Assembly: GCF_000003815.2 (NCBI RefSeq)
Contig: NW_023365709.1
Location: 1-36,506, forward strand
Direction: 5' to 3'
Source of the DNA: Branchiostoma floridae
Taxonomy: Eukaryota; Chordata; Leptocardii; Amphioxiformes; Branchiostomatidae
DNA: 36,506 nt
Position numbers and translations under genes: made by a program. Shown piece by piece: positions 1-7,911 of this stretch. Position 1 is the first letter of the stretch. Each line of letters starts with the position of its first letter. The notes beneath the pieces were generated by a model, which was not told the origin of the DNA, ran no database searches, and saw nothing but the letters and a program-made list of their open reading frames with translations.

Positions 1-123
1 CACATAGTCCATTTGGAGGAGGTCAGCTGCCTGGTACAGGGGCTGCACTGTGTCCAGAGACACATGGAGGGTTCCCGAGTAGATGTAACTCAGGATCTCC
101 TCAAACATGTCCGCCTCTAAACC
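1..123 (-). CDS. Kelch-like (KLHL) BTB protein, coding exon 2 (partial, runs off window)
   Basis: This exon encodes 41 residues, starting GLEADMFEEILSYIYSG and ending LLQMDYV. It continues the BTB/POZ fold begun in the exon at 2527-2781. The segment FEEILSYIYSG is the conserved helix and turn of BTB domains, and the VQPLYQAADLLQM helix closes the fold. KLHL proteins are known as substrate adaptors for Cullin-3 ubiquitin ligases; their BACK and Kelch domains would lie beyond position 1. The acceptor reads TTCTTCTGAAG before GGT, after a T-rich tract, and the splice is phase 0, so the joined reading (…VVLQ then GLEAD…) matches the family without a gap. The exon leaves the window at a codon boundary, so its true end is not visible. 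The KLHL class is firm; the exact paralogue cannot be named from 126 residues. Confidence 0.93.
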
Positions 124-265
124 CTTCAGAAGAACACAACAAAACTATGCTCAGACATTTATCTCCATTAAAAGAAAATATAAAAATGTATTCAAGTGTT
201 TATTGAATTATGTCACATAATGAACTACAATGGACAACTTCCATCACATTCATAATAACACCAAA

Positions 266-629
266 CAGGGCTCGAAATACTGGGTGTATGTGCACCCAGG
301 TGCACCCAAAATTGGAACTGTGCACCCAATTTTTTTCAGTGGGTGCACATGGTGCACCCAAATATTTTCTTAGGTTTATGTATGTAAAGATATCAAGTAT
401 ACTAGTATACATCTTATTCTTGACATCTAAGTCAGATTAAGAAAGATTATAAATATGTCTGTCATGGTACTTGTCTAAGAATTTGATAGCTTGTAACTAA
501 GTTTTGTTATTATTTTTGTCTAAATTTTTGTCTAAATTTAAGTGGTGCACCCAAAGTTTTTTTGGTGCACCCAATTTTTTAACCTGGGTGCTCACTGCAC
601 CTAATCCCAAAAATGAATTTCGAGCCCGG
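266..629. mobile_element. hAT-like MITE with CAGGGCTCGAAAT ends
   Basis: The left end CAGGGCTCGAAAT is mirrored at the right end by ATTTCGAGCCCGG. Inside each end are copies of GGTGCACCCA in both orientations, including several near 290-355 and 543-575. Ends beginning CAGGG followed by a TCGAAAT core are typical of hAT-family elements. The flanks ACACCAAA and GCCAAATG share CCAAA, so any 8-bp target duplication has decayed. There is no transposase, so the element is non-autonomous. The element lies inside the KLHL intron. Confidence 0.6.
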
Positions 630-689
630 CCAAATGGCTGTAGCACTGTGGACTATGCCATAGCTAGCAGTAACCTTTTTCCATAACAT

Positions 690-2340
690 TAATACATTTA
701 CAGTACACCCATTAACAGAATTTTCTGACCATTGCACGATCTCGCTAAATCTTAATACGCTTATTCATGAACCCCGAAACAAAACAAAAACTAATACGCG
801 ACCTTTCCCAGACACAGTTGTTAACAAATGCTTTATGCAGCCATGCAATATCACACAAGCCTGAAAATCTTATATTGTCAATCCACCAAACCCCAGAATT
901 AAACATTGAGAAAGAAGTTTACGAATTTCATGAGATTCTTAAAATAGCAGGTAATATGTTACTACATAGCAAGAAACGAAAAACATTAAGAACTAATAAA
1001 AAGTGCCATAACAAAAGCTGTTATGAGGCCTGGAATGAGCTCTGAAATCTACAGTATTTATTGCAATGAAACCAAACGAACTCCTTTATTAGAGGTAGCT
1101 ATTCTAGGAAGAAAAAAGAATACAACAAACTAATCCGAAAGCGCAAAAAAGACTACAAAACTGCCTGTTTAATGAAACTCCAAAATCTTTAGGAAAGTAA
1201 TCAAACTGCCTTTTGAAATCTGGTCAAACAACTTAACAACACCAACTCCACTCCCAAAGAAGAAATCCCGCCCGACTCATGGGTAAATCATTTCAAAGCG
1301 TTGCATGAGAAACGTAGAATTGAGGCCCAGAATTTTGCCACTGCATTTGAGAAGAAAATTATAGACAAACTAAAGGTATTACATGTAGATGAACGCAACA
1401 CAAAGCATGTGAACTGAGTACGGAAGATTTTGATGTGCCCTGTTAATTACATCTAGTGTATCAATTATGCAGCTGACTTTGTTCTCTATCAACTAGCCAA
1501 AATGGCATTCAAAATGCAATAAATACTCGCTACTGCAATGGAAATTATCAGTCAACCTAAATAAGACAATTTAAATAATTGTAGTTAGCAAAATGGGCCA
1601 GATGTTTTCAAAACTCAAATTCCATTTAGAATTTCCATTTTGAAATAGTTTCCTCATACTGCTATTTGGGAGTGGTATCCACACCCAAGTGCAATTTCAC
1701 CACAGCAATGAAAGCACTGCAAAAAGGCCTCCAGGGCTCTGTTCATCAGCATCAAAACAACCCTGGGAGACTGCAATCCTTCAGTGTCAGTGTATTGTAC
1801 AATATTTGGTGCCTGCATAGTCCCAATATAATACGGTGCAGAGGTATGGGGCAAGAGTAAAATCCTGGAGGAACACAACACTGTATTTGCTCAGTCCGAA
1901 GTAAAACAAAGACTGGAAGACTCCTTTGTCTTGAGACTAGTCAGATCTTAACTCTCCTGGCAGGAAAGAAAACCAAGGAAATAAGTTAAGAACCTGCAGA
2001 AAATTTAAGCATTTGTAATTGTATGAAAGAGAAAAATACCTGGATATAACAAATTTTAGCTATCGCCGTGCCATGACCAAACTATCATGACTATTAGGAT
2101 CAGGAATCACCCACTGGAAATTGAAGCTGGTAGATACACCTGAACTCCTCCTAAATGATAGACTATGTAGTTATATTTTACGATAAGAACCACATGCATA
2201 TAGAAAACGAAGTAACGTTAGATCAGAAATATGCACCCCTAACAAAGGAAGATCTGTTCAAATATTTCATGTCATCATCTAACTACGATATACTGGGAAA
2301 ACTCTGTATGTTTATCTACACCTGTTTGACAAATTTGACT
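690..2340 (+). pseudogene. Decayed non-LTR retrotransposon (LINE) ORF2 fossil
   Basis: Pieces of a LINE ORF2 appear in order but in shifting frames with stops. First is the endonuclease end motif S-D-H (724-732, SDHCTISLNL). Next is a lysine-rich linker, RKKKEYNKLIRKRKKDYKTA (from 1106). Then comes the reverse transcriptase active-site strand, now Y-A-A-D (1466-1477) instead of YADD. The post-RT motif YGAEVWG follows (from 1832), then the C-terminal block RIRNHPLEIEAGRY (from about 2095) with further C-terminal residues up to 2340. The open stretch at 767-1045 (92 codons) is the endonuclease-RT linker of this fossil and not an independent gene. The distance from linker to YAAD is too short for a full RT, so an internal deletion is likely. 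The clade was not determined; it differs from the CR1-like copy at 3591-7911. Confidence 0.75.
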
Positions 2341-2526
2341 CAAATTGGAGCACATGGTGGGAGTCACATGGGGAGGGGGCAAGACGAGGAGTCACAAATC
2401 ACAACATTTATTGATTTGCGCTACAACGAATGCTTCTTTATCCTTTATGATATGTAGCTATCTTAGTATTAAATGTAAGTTCGTCGTTTTGATTAATTTA
2501 ACATCTAAACGTTTCGCCACTATTAC

Positions 2527-2781
2527 CTGCAAAACAACTGTCTTCTGACGACTTTCTGTCATGTCTCCTGTAAACATGGCCCTGAAGTAGCGGCTGGCCG
2601 CGGAAAGAACAAGCCGATGGCAGGGAAACAGCCGGTTCTCGACTTCAAGGACGACATCCTGAAATACCCCATCTTTCTGTAAGTCTCCCACGGTTCTAAG
2701 AAACCCACGCAGATAGCTCTTGTCTTGGTAGGAACGAGGACGAACTGCTCTGGCGTGGGGTTCTTGGTCTGCGGCAGCCAT
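2527..2781 (-). CDS. Kelch-like (KLHL) BTB protein, first coding exon
   Basis: The exon encodes 85 residues. About 35 N-terminal residues are followed by the BTB core: [21 protein letters not shown] (38-58), then [21 protein letters not shown]. The FQDV aspartate and the CHRLVLSA histidine are hallmark BTB positions. M74-T75-E76 fits the phi-x-E motif that contacts Cullin-3 in KLHL proteins. The chosen start ([10 protein letters not shown]) has GAC before the ATG and G after it, a good Kozak context, and lies about 60 bp below a TATA-like box. The frame stays open further upstream, but those residues run into the promoter and show no family similarity. The exon ends in CAG followed by the donor GTAATA; the next exon is at 1-123. 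Together the two exons give 126 residues spanning the BTB domain. In the cell this would be a cytosolic ubiquitin-ligase adaptor (family knowledge). Confidence 0.93.
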
Positions 2782-2836
2782 GTCAATGATTGTCACTGTG
2801 TGCCGTTCTTCGGTAACAAGGCACCGGACTGGCGCC

Positions 2837-2850
2837 ATATTATATAAAAC
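2837..2850 (-). promoter_or_regulatory. TATA-like box of the KLHL gene
   Basis: On the minus strand this reads GTTTTATATAATAT, about 60 bp upstream of the chosen KLHL start codon. A TATA-like sequence at this distance, with CCAAT boxes another 55-155 bp upstream, is the normal layout of a polymerase II core promoter. The transcription start was not mapped. Confidence 0.5.
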
Positions 2851-2900
2851 GGTGCCACCACAGGTGCAAAATTGCAACGACGATTTTCTGGTTTTCGCTG

Positions 2901-2999
2901 ATTGGTCAATATGAACCTGACTTGTCATTGGTCAGAAAAATGCATCTCTGACGATTGGTTGTCTCTCATGATGGTATTACAATACCCGTTGTTGATTGG
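2901..2999 (-). promoter_or_regulatory. Cluster of four CCAAT (NF-Y) boxes
   Basis: ATTGG (CCAAT on the minus strand) occurs at 2901-2905, 2927-2931, 2954-2958 and 2995-2999, all in one orientation. The first, second and fourth are in the ATTGGTC form favoured by NF-Y. Start-to-start spacings are 26, 27 and 41 bp. The cluster lies between the KLHL TATA-like box and the YY1 sites of the divergent unit, so it may serve both directions. Confidence 0.62.
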
Positions 3000-3103
3000 T
3001 CCTATTTCGGTCTCAGAAAGCTTTCGTTGTTGACGATGATAATCATAGTGAGAAGTACACTGGTGGGGAATCGCAATGCTTTATGGTTAACTAGGCTTGT
3101 TAC

Positions 3104-3131
3104 AAGATGGCCGCCATCCAAGATGGCTGCC
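3104..3131 (+). promoter_or_regulatory. Two tandem YY1-type sites
   Basis: AAGATGGCCGCC (3104-3115) and AAGATGGCTGCC (3120-3131) match the YY1 consensus AANATGGCNGC. Such sites usually lie just downstream of transcription starts. Here they precede a short open frame and a strong splice donor at 3209/3210, which suggests a plus-strand start near 3060-3100. Confidence 0.5.
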
Positions 3132-3184
3132 CTTGGTGGCAGAACCCGAAGTGAGTGCAAGAAAACAGACCACTGTTCACCAGG

Positions 3185-3209
3185 ATGACCATGGATGACT
3201 ACACACAAG
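3185..3209 (+). other. Putative first coding exon end of a divergent plus-strand transcript
   Basis: ATG-ACC-ATG-GAT-GAC-TAC-ACA-CAA-G is followed immediately by GTACGTG, an excellent 5' splice site. The peptide starts MTMDDYTQ and leaves in phase 1. If it joins directly to the strong acceptor at 11248/11249, translation stops after only 18 residues (MTMDDYTQ then VEGQKILGLL). So either coding exons in between were missed or the transcript is mainly non-coding. No protein family is recognised. The context is head-to-head with the KLHL gene across a shared promoter region. Confidence 0.35.
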
Positions 3210-3504
3210 GTACGTGTAGACGGTGGATACATGTGTCCTTTCTTGTCATTGATACTTATATGAGTAGCCGATCGCCCAATTTCTACAAAATATACCCTAG
3301 GAGACATCAGTTTGGTGCCTCTGCAGCTCTGTGAACATTAATTTCGACTTGGGAGAGTACGGTAGCTTTAAAACGTACATGAAGTCATTTTGTCATTACT
3401 ACTACATGAGCACTTTCAACACTGCAAATGTGAGGGTAATCGATCAAGCCAATCTCGAGAAATTCAACTCACAAGGCATTTGCCCCCCTCCCACTCACAG
3501 TAGT
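3210..3504 (+). other. Putative intron sequence, nothing recognised
   Basis: This lies between the donor at 3209/3210 and the first 182-bp repeat. It has short open frames in both strands, but none has family similarity or consistent splice borders. No repeat unit was recognised. Confidence 0.4.
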
Positions 3505-3590
3505 CAAAGAGTCAAAGTGTGTCAACTTCAAGGACTGGGATAAATTGAAAAAAAAAAACTAATCAATTTTTTTGAAAGTAATTTAGATCA
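3505..3590 (+). repeat. 182-bp tandem repeat, left part (split by LINE)
   Basis: It contains the unit core CTTCAAGGACTGGGATAAAT and the following TTTAGATCAT, the same as units after 7912. It is the left half of a unit in which the LINE at 3591-7911 inserted. The right half resumes with AATCATGACTACATAAATC. Confidence 0.8.
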
Positions 3591-3662
3591 TACCTTGATA
3601 CCTTGATACTGTGTCCAGGAAAGTAGGCCTCCGCCTGTTATGTCCTGATCTTGACTTCGCTC

Positions 3663-6545
3663 TCATGTGACATACTTTTGGCTATCCCAGTGTTTGTCAA
3701 GTCTGGATTTAAACTGGTTTACACTTTTCGCTGACACCACTGACTCAGGTAGGGCGTTCCAGCTCGACACGGTTCTAACACTGAAGACCTGACTCCTCGC
3801 CCTGGTCTTGGCCAGGGGAACTTGTAGTTTAAAACTGTGACCTCTAGTGACTGATTGCTCTACTGGAGCAAAGAAACTTTGTACCGGGATTCTATCGATT
3901 CCATTCATCTTAAAAACTTGTATCATATCACCTCTCAGTCGCCTATACTCCAGGGTTGGGAGTTTGAGTCGCTGAAGTCTAGTGCTGTAAGGAAGCTCTC
4001 TTAGAGAAGGGACCATTTTTGTGGCCCTTCTCTGGACCTTTTCTAACACTTGCTTGCCCATCTTATAGTGAGGTCCCCAGATTACATTTCCGTATTCCAG
4101 GTGCGGTCTCACCATTGTTTTAAAGAGAATCGGCATGGTTTGTTCATCCAAGTTGGCAAAGGACTTTTTAATCAACCCCAGCATCTGATTTCCCTTGTTC
4201 TTCGCTAATGCCGTATGCGTGTGGAATTTGAGGTGATTGTCCACTGTCACTCCCAGGTCTTTCTCTGCCGTGGTCTCCTCCAATACCTGATCCCCTAAGG
4301 TGTAAATCTGCCTGTTGTTGTTGTTCCCCATGTGCAACACTTTACATTTGCCCACATTGAAGGGCAACTGCCAGGACGCAGACCAGTCCCTCAAAGCTTC
4401 TAAATCCTTCTGTAAGTTAACCCGACCTTCGTTGTCCTTCACACCCTGGTAGAGTTTACTGTCGTCGGCAAATATTCTGACAGTGCTGCTGACGGCCTCT
4501 GGTAGGTCATTAATGTATACTACAAACAATACCGGGCCCAGTACACTCCCCTGCGGGATGCCACTCCTCACAGGGGTCCATGAGGAACTAGTTCCATTCA
4601 GCACCACCCTCTGTTTCCTCGAGGCTAGGAAGTCTTTTACCCAGTTGTACAGGTCTCCTGTCACACCGTACGACCCCAGCTTACATAAGAGACGCTGATG
4701 GGGAACAGCGTCAAAGGCTTTCCTGAAATCTAAGTAGACTGCGTCAATAGCTTCCCCCTTTTCCAGTAACTGGGTCCACTCCTCCAGTACCACCAGAAGC
4801 TGAGTCATGCACGACCTCCCTGGAACAAAGCCATGTTGAGCGTCTGTGAAGTGGTTTCCAGCAGACATGTGCTCCACCAGTGCATCCCGGATGATAGCCT
4901 CCATCGTCTTCCCAACCACCGAAGTTAGGCTAACCGGTCTGTAGTTTCCTGCTTGGGTTCTAGCTCCCTTTTTGTGGATTGGCGTTATGTGCGCCACTTT
5001 CCATTCCTCTGGCAGCTTGGCTGACTTTAATGACTTGTTGAAGAGGGTGGCTAACGGGTAGGCGAGTTCACCAGCCAGCTCCCTCAGTATCCGGGGATGT
5101 ATGTTGTCGGGTCCTGCCGACTTGTTTGGATTCAAAGCCTCCAGCTTTTTCCTCACTGTTTCCTCCGTGACCTCTAAACTTCCCAGTGTGGTTTCAGACT
5201 GTCTGGCTTCAACCCTGGGAATAGTAGATAGGTCCTCGGTTGTGAAAACACTGGCGAAGAAATTGTTGAGCTCCTCGGCTTTCTCCTGGTCAGTCTGAGC
5301 AGTGGACCCATCTGAACGTACTAGAGCGCCCACTTTCTGCCTCACATGTAGTCGTGATTTAGTGTATTTCCAGAATGCTTTCGGATTGTTCTTTATGTCC
5401 TTCACTAATCTATGTTCGAAGTTACTACGCAGATCCCGTGTGAGGCTCCGGAGGGAGTTCCTTTCAATGGCATAGCGTATGAAGTCAGCATGTGCTTTGG
5501 TTTGTTTCCATCTTCCCCATGCCTTCCTTTTCTTCTTCTTGGCTTTCATGGCTTGGGAATTCATGTACAACTTGTCAGGCCTCTGTTTGGATCTGGACTG
5601 TGGAACACATTCGTCAATGATGTTGTTCAGTATTCCACTGAAGTTTGACCATGCCTCAGATACGTCAGTGCAATTTAACTCCCCATCCCAGTCAATGACT
5701 TGTAGGTCCTGTCTTGCCTTTGTGTAGCTAGCTTTGTTGTAGTTTCTTCTCAATGTATCATGGGTAGGTGCTTGAACTTGACAACATATATTAAAGCTAA
5801 GGCAACAGTGGTCCCCTTTCCCCAAACCTGGGTCATACTGTATTTCTCCTACTGTGTCCTCCTCGTTAGTTATAACCAAGTCTAAGATGGATGGTGTCTG
5901 GTTAACTCTGTAGCGGGTAGGCCTGGTGACATGCTGAAACATGAAGTTGTCATCCAGACAGTCCAACAGCAGCTGACTGTGGTGGTTGTTTCCAGCAGTT
6001 GTGCATTTTGCTTCCCAGTCTACCTCCTTGATCTTAATGTCTCCCATTATTACAAGGTGCTTTGCTTCCTTCCTACTTGCCAAAGTCAAAAGCTTGCATA
6101 GCTTGACGGTACTGTCCTTGGGGTCTGAAGACGGACTCCGATAAACACAACCAACAATTAAGCCACTTCTACTACCTTTGTCACAGTCTAGGAATAGGTA
6201 TTCCTGAAAACCCGTTTGCTCAAAACTCATTTCACATATTGACATGTTTAGTGATTTCTTGACAAAGATTAGGATCCCTCTACGCCCACATGCCCCGAGG
6301 TTTCGTTGATCAGGGTCAAAGTTCATAAACATTTCGTAGCCCTCCATACTCAAGGTACACAACTGTAGTGGTGCTGTCTGTGCTTTAGGGATGACTTCAC
6401 ATAACACAATCATGTCGGGTGGGTCCTCCGCTATCCACAGTCGTAACTCCTCCCTTTTGTTTGGAAACTGGTCAACATTTGTGTAGAACACCTTTAGAAC
6501 CCTTTCCCCATGTGCCAGATCCCCCTCCCGTGTGTCATTCTCTAG
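3663..6545 (-). CDS. LINE ORF2: endonuclease-reverse transcriptase
   Basis: The frame is open for 960 codons, from the ORF1 stop to the terminator at its 3' end. Counting from the GTG at 6491 as residue 1, the APE endonuclease spans about 1-235: E32 (LCEV), YRSP (117-120), D151 in GDI, SILDLVITNEED (201-212), and D227-H228. Reverse transcriptase spans about 485-745: AGPDNIHP, NYRPVSL, GFVPGRS, the catalytic Y-L-D-F (D588), GIPQGSVLGP and F-A-D-D (D676, D677). A C-terminal region with WGPHYKM follows. The usual endonuclease GDFN is GDIK here, so the catalytic Asn is Lys at 153, which may cripple target nicking. No in-frame ATG occurs until Met27, inside the endonuclease. The frame is continuous with ORF1 through one TGA, so expression by readthrough is suspected. 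Known role: target-primed reverse transcription. Confidence 0.93.
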   Translation of the reverse strand, partial: LENDTREGDLAHGERVLKVFYTNVDQFPNKREELRLWIAEDPPDMIVLCEVIPKAQTAPLQLCTLSMEGYEMFMNFDPDQRNLGACGRRGILIFVKKSLNMSICEMSFEQTGFQEYLFLDCDKGSRSGLIVGCVYRSPSSDPKDSTVKLCKLLTLASRKEAKHLVIMGDIKIKEVDWEAKCTTAGNNHHSQLLLDCLDDNFMFQHVTRPTRYRVNQTPSILDLVITNEEDTVGEIQYDPGLGKGDHCCLSFNICCQVQAPTHDTLRRNYNKASYTKARQDLQVIDWDGELNCTDVSEAWSNFSGILNNIIDECVPQSRSKQRPDKLYMNSQAMKAKKKKRKAWGRWKQTKAHADFIRYAIERNSLRSLTRDLRSNFEHRLVKDIKNNPKAFWKYTKSRLHVRQKVGALVRSDGSTAQTDQEKAEELNNFFASVFTTEDLSTIPRVEARQSETTLGSLEVTEETVRKKLEALNPNKSAGPDNIHPRILRELAGELAYPLATLFNKSLKSAKLPEEWKVAHITPIHKKGARTQAGNYRPVSLTSVVGKTMEAIIRDALVEHMSAGNHFTDAQHGFVPGRSCMTQLLVVLEEWTQLLEKGEAIDAVYLDFRKAFDAVPHQRLLCKLGSYGVTGDLYNWVKDFLASRKQRVVLNGTSSSWTPVRSGIPQGSVLGPVLFVVYINDLPEAVSSTVRIFADDSKLYQGVKDNEGRVNLQKDLEALRDWSASWQLPFNVGKCKVLHMGNNNNRQIYTLGDQVLEETTAEKDLGVTVDNHLKFHTHTALAKNKGNQMLGLIKKSFANLDEQTMPILFKTMVRPHLEYGNVIWGPHYKMGKQVLEKVQRRATKMVPSLRELPYSTRLQRLKLPTLEYRRLRGDMIQVFKMNGIDRIPVQSFFAPVEQSVTRGHSFKLQVPLAKTRARSQVFSVRTVSSWNALPESVVSAKSVNQFKSRLDKHWDSQKYVT

Positions 6546-7613
6546 TCAGATGTCAGCATGTGGAGGTCCAGATACACCTCTGTCCTGTGGGTTTCTGTTT
6601 GTATGGAGTTTGACAATCCTGCCCTTCCTGATAATTAGGTTATCCTCCCCTCTCTGTCTCCTATCTCTTAGTTCTTCCCTAAGCCTTCTGTTTCGTTCCC
6701 TTTCAGATGGAGTTAGGTCCGGTGAGATGTAGACATTTGAGAAGTTATCAGTGTTCTTCAAGGTCCTAGCCTCCCTCAGTAGATTCAGCCTGTCTTCTGA
6801 GTCCCTCAGTGACACAAGTAACAACCTATTACTATCTGGTAACTTCCTTCCTAAGCGGACAGCCTTATCCACACTAATGTTGTCCACCCCTAACTCACTG
6901 GCTATCTTCCTGACGAACTCCCTGTCAAGTCTTTCCCTATCCTTGGGCTGCACTGCTGCAGGCTCAGGAACATTGTGGAGGATGATATTGCTCTTCCTTT
7001 TTTCTCTATCCATGAATTCTTCTACATTGCAAAAATTATCGTCCACTGCTTTCTCATCCCTCCCCACTGTCTGAGGCTTGTCTGCTACCGTGCTAGTCCC
7101 CCGGTTCGGTACACTCCTAGCAATGTCAGCATACGTCGGGCCCCTCGATTCTCCGACATCCGATCCCATCAACCCGTCCAGTTTGTTGGAAATGTCCTCT
7201 AAAACTTTTGACATAGACTCAATAATGCTTGAATGTTTCTGTTCCTTTCCAGTCTGATCTCCCACACTGCCTACGGTTGTGGCGTCCACGGCGGCGCTAC
7301 CTAGCTCTTTTTTCCCCAAGGCCGCTTTTGCCGATGACAAAACAACATCCTTGCACAAATTACAAAACCATAAAATACTTGGGAATTTCCCGATAGTCTC
7401 AACTAATTCCTTGGTGACATCTTGGCATGGTAAACACAGCCATTTACTGCAACAGTCACAGTGAACAAGATGCTTGTTCCCTTTCGAGTTACAGTTCTCA
7501 CATTCCATGGGATCCTCTTCCTCATCCACAATCTCCGGTCCGGAAATGAAAGTAACATTTGCCTTACCTCTGGAGGCTTGTCTTCCTTGCCTTTTCTTTG
7601 TGTTACCTGCCAT
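6546..7613 (-). CDS. LINE ORF1: PHD-like finger, coiled region, RNA-binding domain
   Basis: The product has 355 residues from MAGNTKKRQGRQ. The frame is open for 39 more codons upstream, but these read through leader sequence. Residues 38-87 hold a zinc-finger pattern C38-x2-C41-x10-C52-x2-C55-x4-C60-x2-C63-x20-C84-x2-C87. This is PHD spacing with the usual His replaced by Cys60. After a linker comes a basic region with KSNIILHNVPEP, then RLGRKLPDSNRLLLVSL, typical of the RRM/C-terminal fold of LINE ORF1 proteins. A charged tail rich in Arg and Glu follows (PSERERNRRLREELRDRRQ). The known role of such proteins is to bind LINE RNA and form the ribonucleoprotein with ORF2. The stop is TGA followed by CTAG, in frame with ORF2. 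Confidence 0.88.
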   Translation of the reverse strand: MAGNTKKRQGRQASRGKANVTFISGPEIVDEEEDPMECENCNSKGNKHLVHCDCCSKWLCLPCQDVTKELVETIGKFPSILWFCNLCKDVVLSSAKAALGKKELGSAAVDATTVGSVGDQTGKEQKHSSIIESMSKVLEDISNKLDGLMGSDVGESRGPTYADIARSVPNRGTSTVADKPQTVGRDEKAVDDNFCNVEEFMDREKRKSNIILHNVPEPAAVQPKDRERLDREFVRKIASELGVDNISVDKAVRLGRKLPDSNRLLLVSLRDSEDRLNLLREARTLKNTDNFSNVYISPDLTPSERERNRRLREELRDRRQRGEDNLIIRKGRIVKLHTNRNPQDRGVSGPPHADI

Positions 7614-7911
7614 TAGTTCACAGAACAAAGCCAAAAACTTCAGAAGTCCCGAGCGAGACGAAGAAAAACAAGATGGCGGCGGCGTGTCGCAACCTGTCCG
7701 TACACGAGGCCACGCTAAAAACCCTAACAAATTTGCGAAATTTCACTCAAAAGTCCTAAAAAGTCCTTCAAATATGTCCTGGTTGGTTCGACTAAAAAGT
7801 TACGCTAAAATTTGACTTCAAATGCAAGGGATACTCATTAAAAGCTAAGTTAAAAACAGTTCACTGGGAGAGCGAAGTAAGTCACGTCTTGTCGTCACTT
7901 CACGCATGCGC
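7614..7911 (-). promoter_or_regulatory. LINE 5' leader with NRF1-like and YY1 sites
   Basis: At the very 5' end (plus-strand 7901-7911) lies CACGCATGCGC, close to the palindromic NRF1 consensus GCGCATGCGC. A second signal, AAGATGGCGGC (7670-7680, plus strand), matches YY1 but in inverted orientation to the LINE. LINEs need internal promoters, so these sites are candidate promoter elements. Function is inferred. Confidence 0.45.

Larger units (their letters stand above)
124..2526 (-). other. KLHL intron 1 (phase 0)
   Basis: The intron begins (minus strand) with GTAATA directly after a CAG codon and ends with TTCTGAAG. Its length is 2403 bp. About 85 percent is identifiable mobile DNA: a hAT-like MITE and a decayed LINE in the opposite orientation to the gene. 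The remaining pieces (124-265, 630-689 and 2341-2526) show no gene or recognisable element. Confidence 0.88.
3591..7911 (-). mobile_element. CR1-like LINE, near full length
   Basis: The element runs on the minus strand: a 5' leader (7911-7614), ORF1 (7613-6546), ORF2 (to 3663), a short 3' UTR, and terminal repeats of an 8-bp unit (plus strand TACCTTGA at 3591-3598 and 3599-3606). ORF1 with a PHD-like finger, ORF2 with an APE-type endonuclease and reverse transcriptase, and a 3' end made of short tandem repeats instead of poly(A) are features of the CR1/L2 lineage. The borders are set by the 182-bp array, which is interrupted here. The shared ATCAT on both sides may be target sequence. Both ORFs are open, so the copy is young. 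Confidence 0.88.

Noticed and set aside
767-1045. 92-codon frame as a stand-alone gene
   Set aside because: It is the endonuclease-to-RT linker of the decayed LINE, with SDH upstream and KKEYNKLIRK downstream in other frames.
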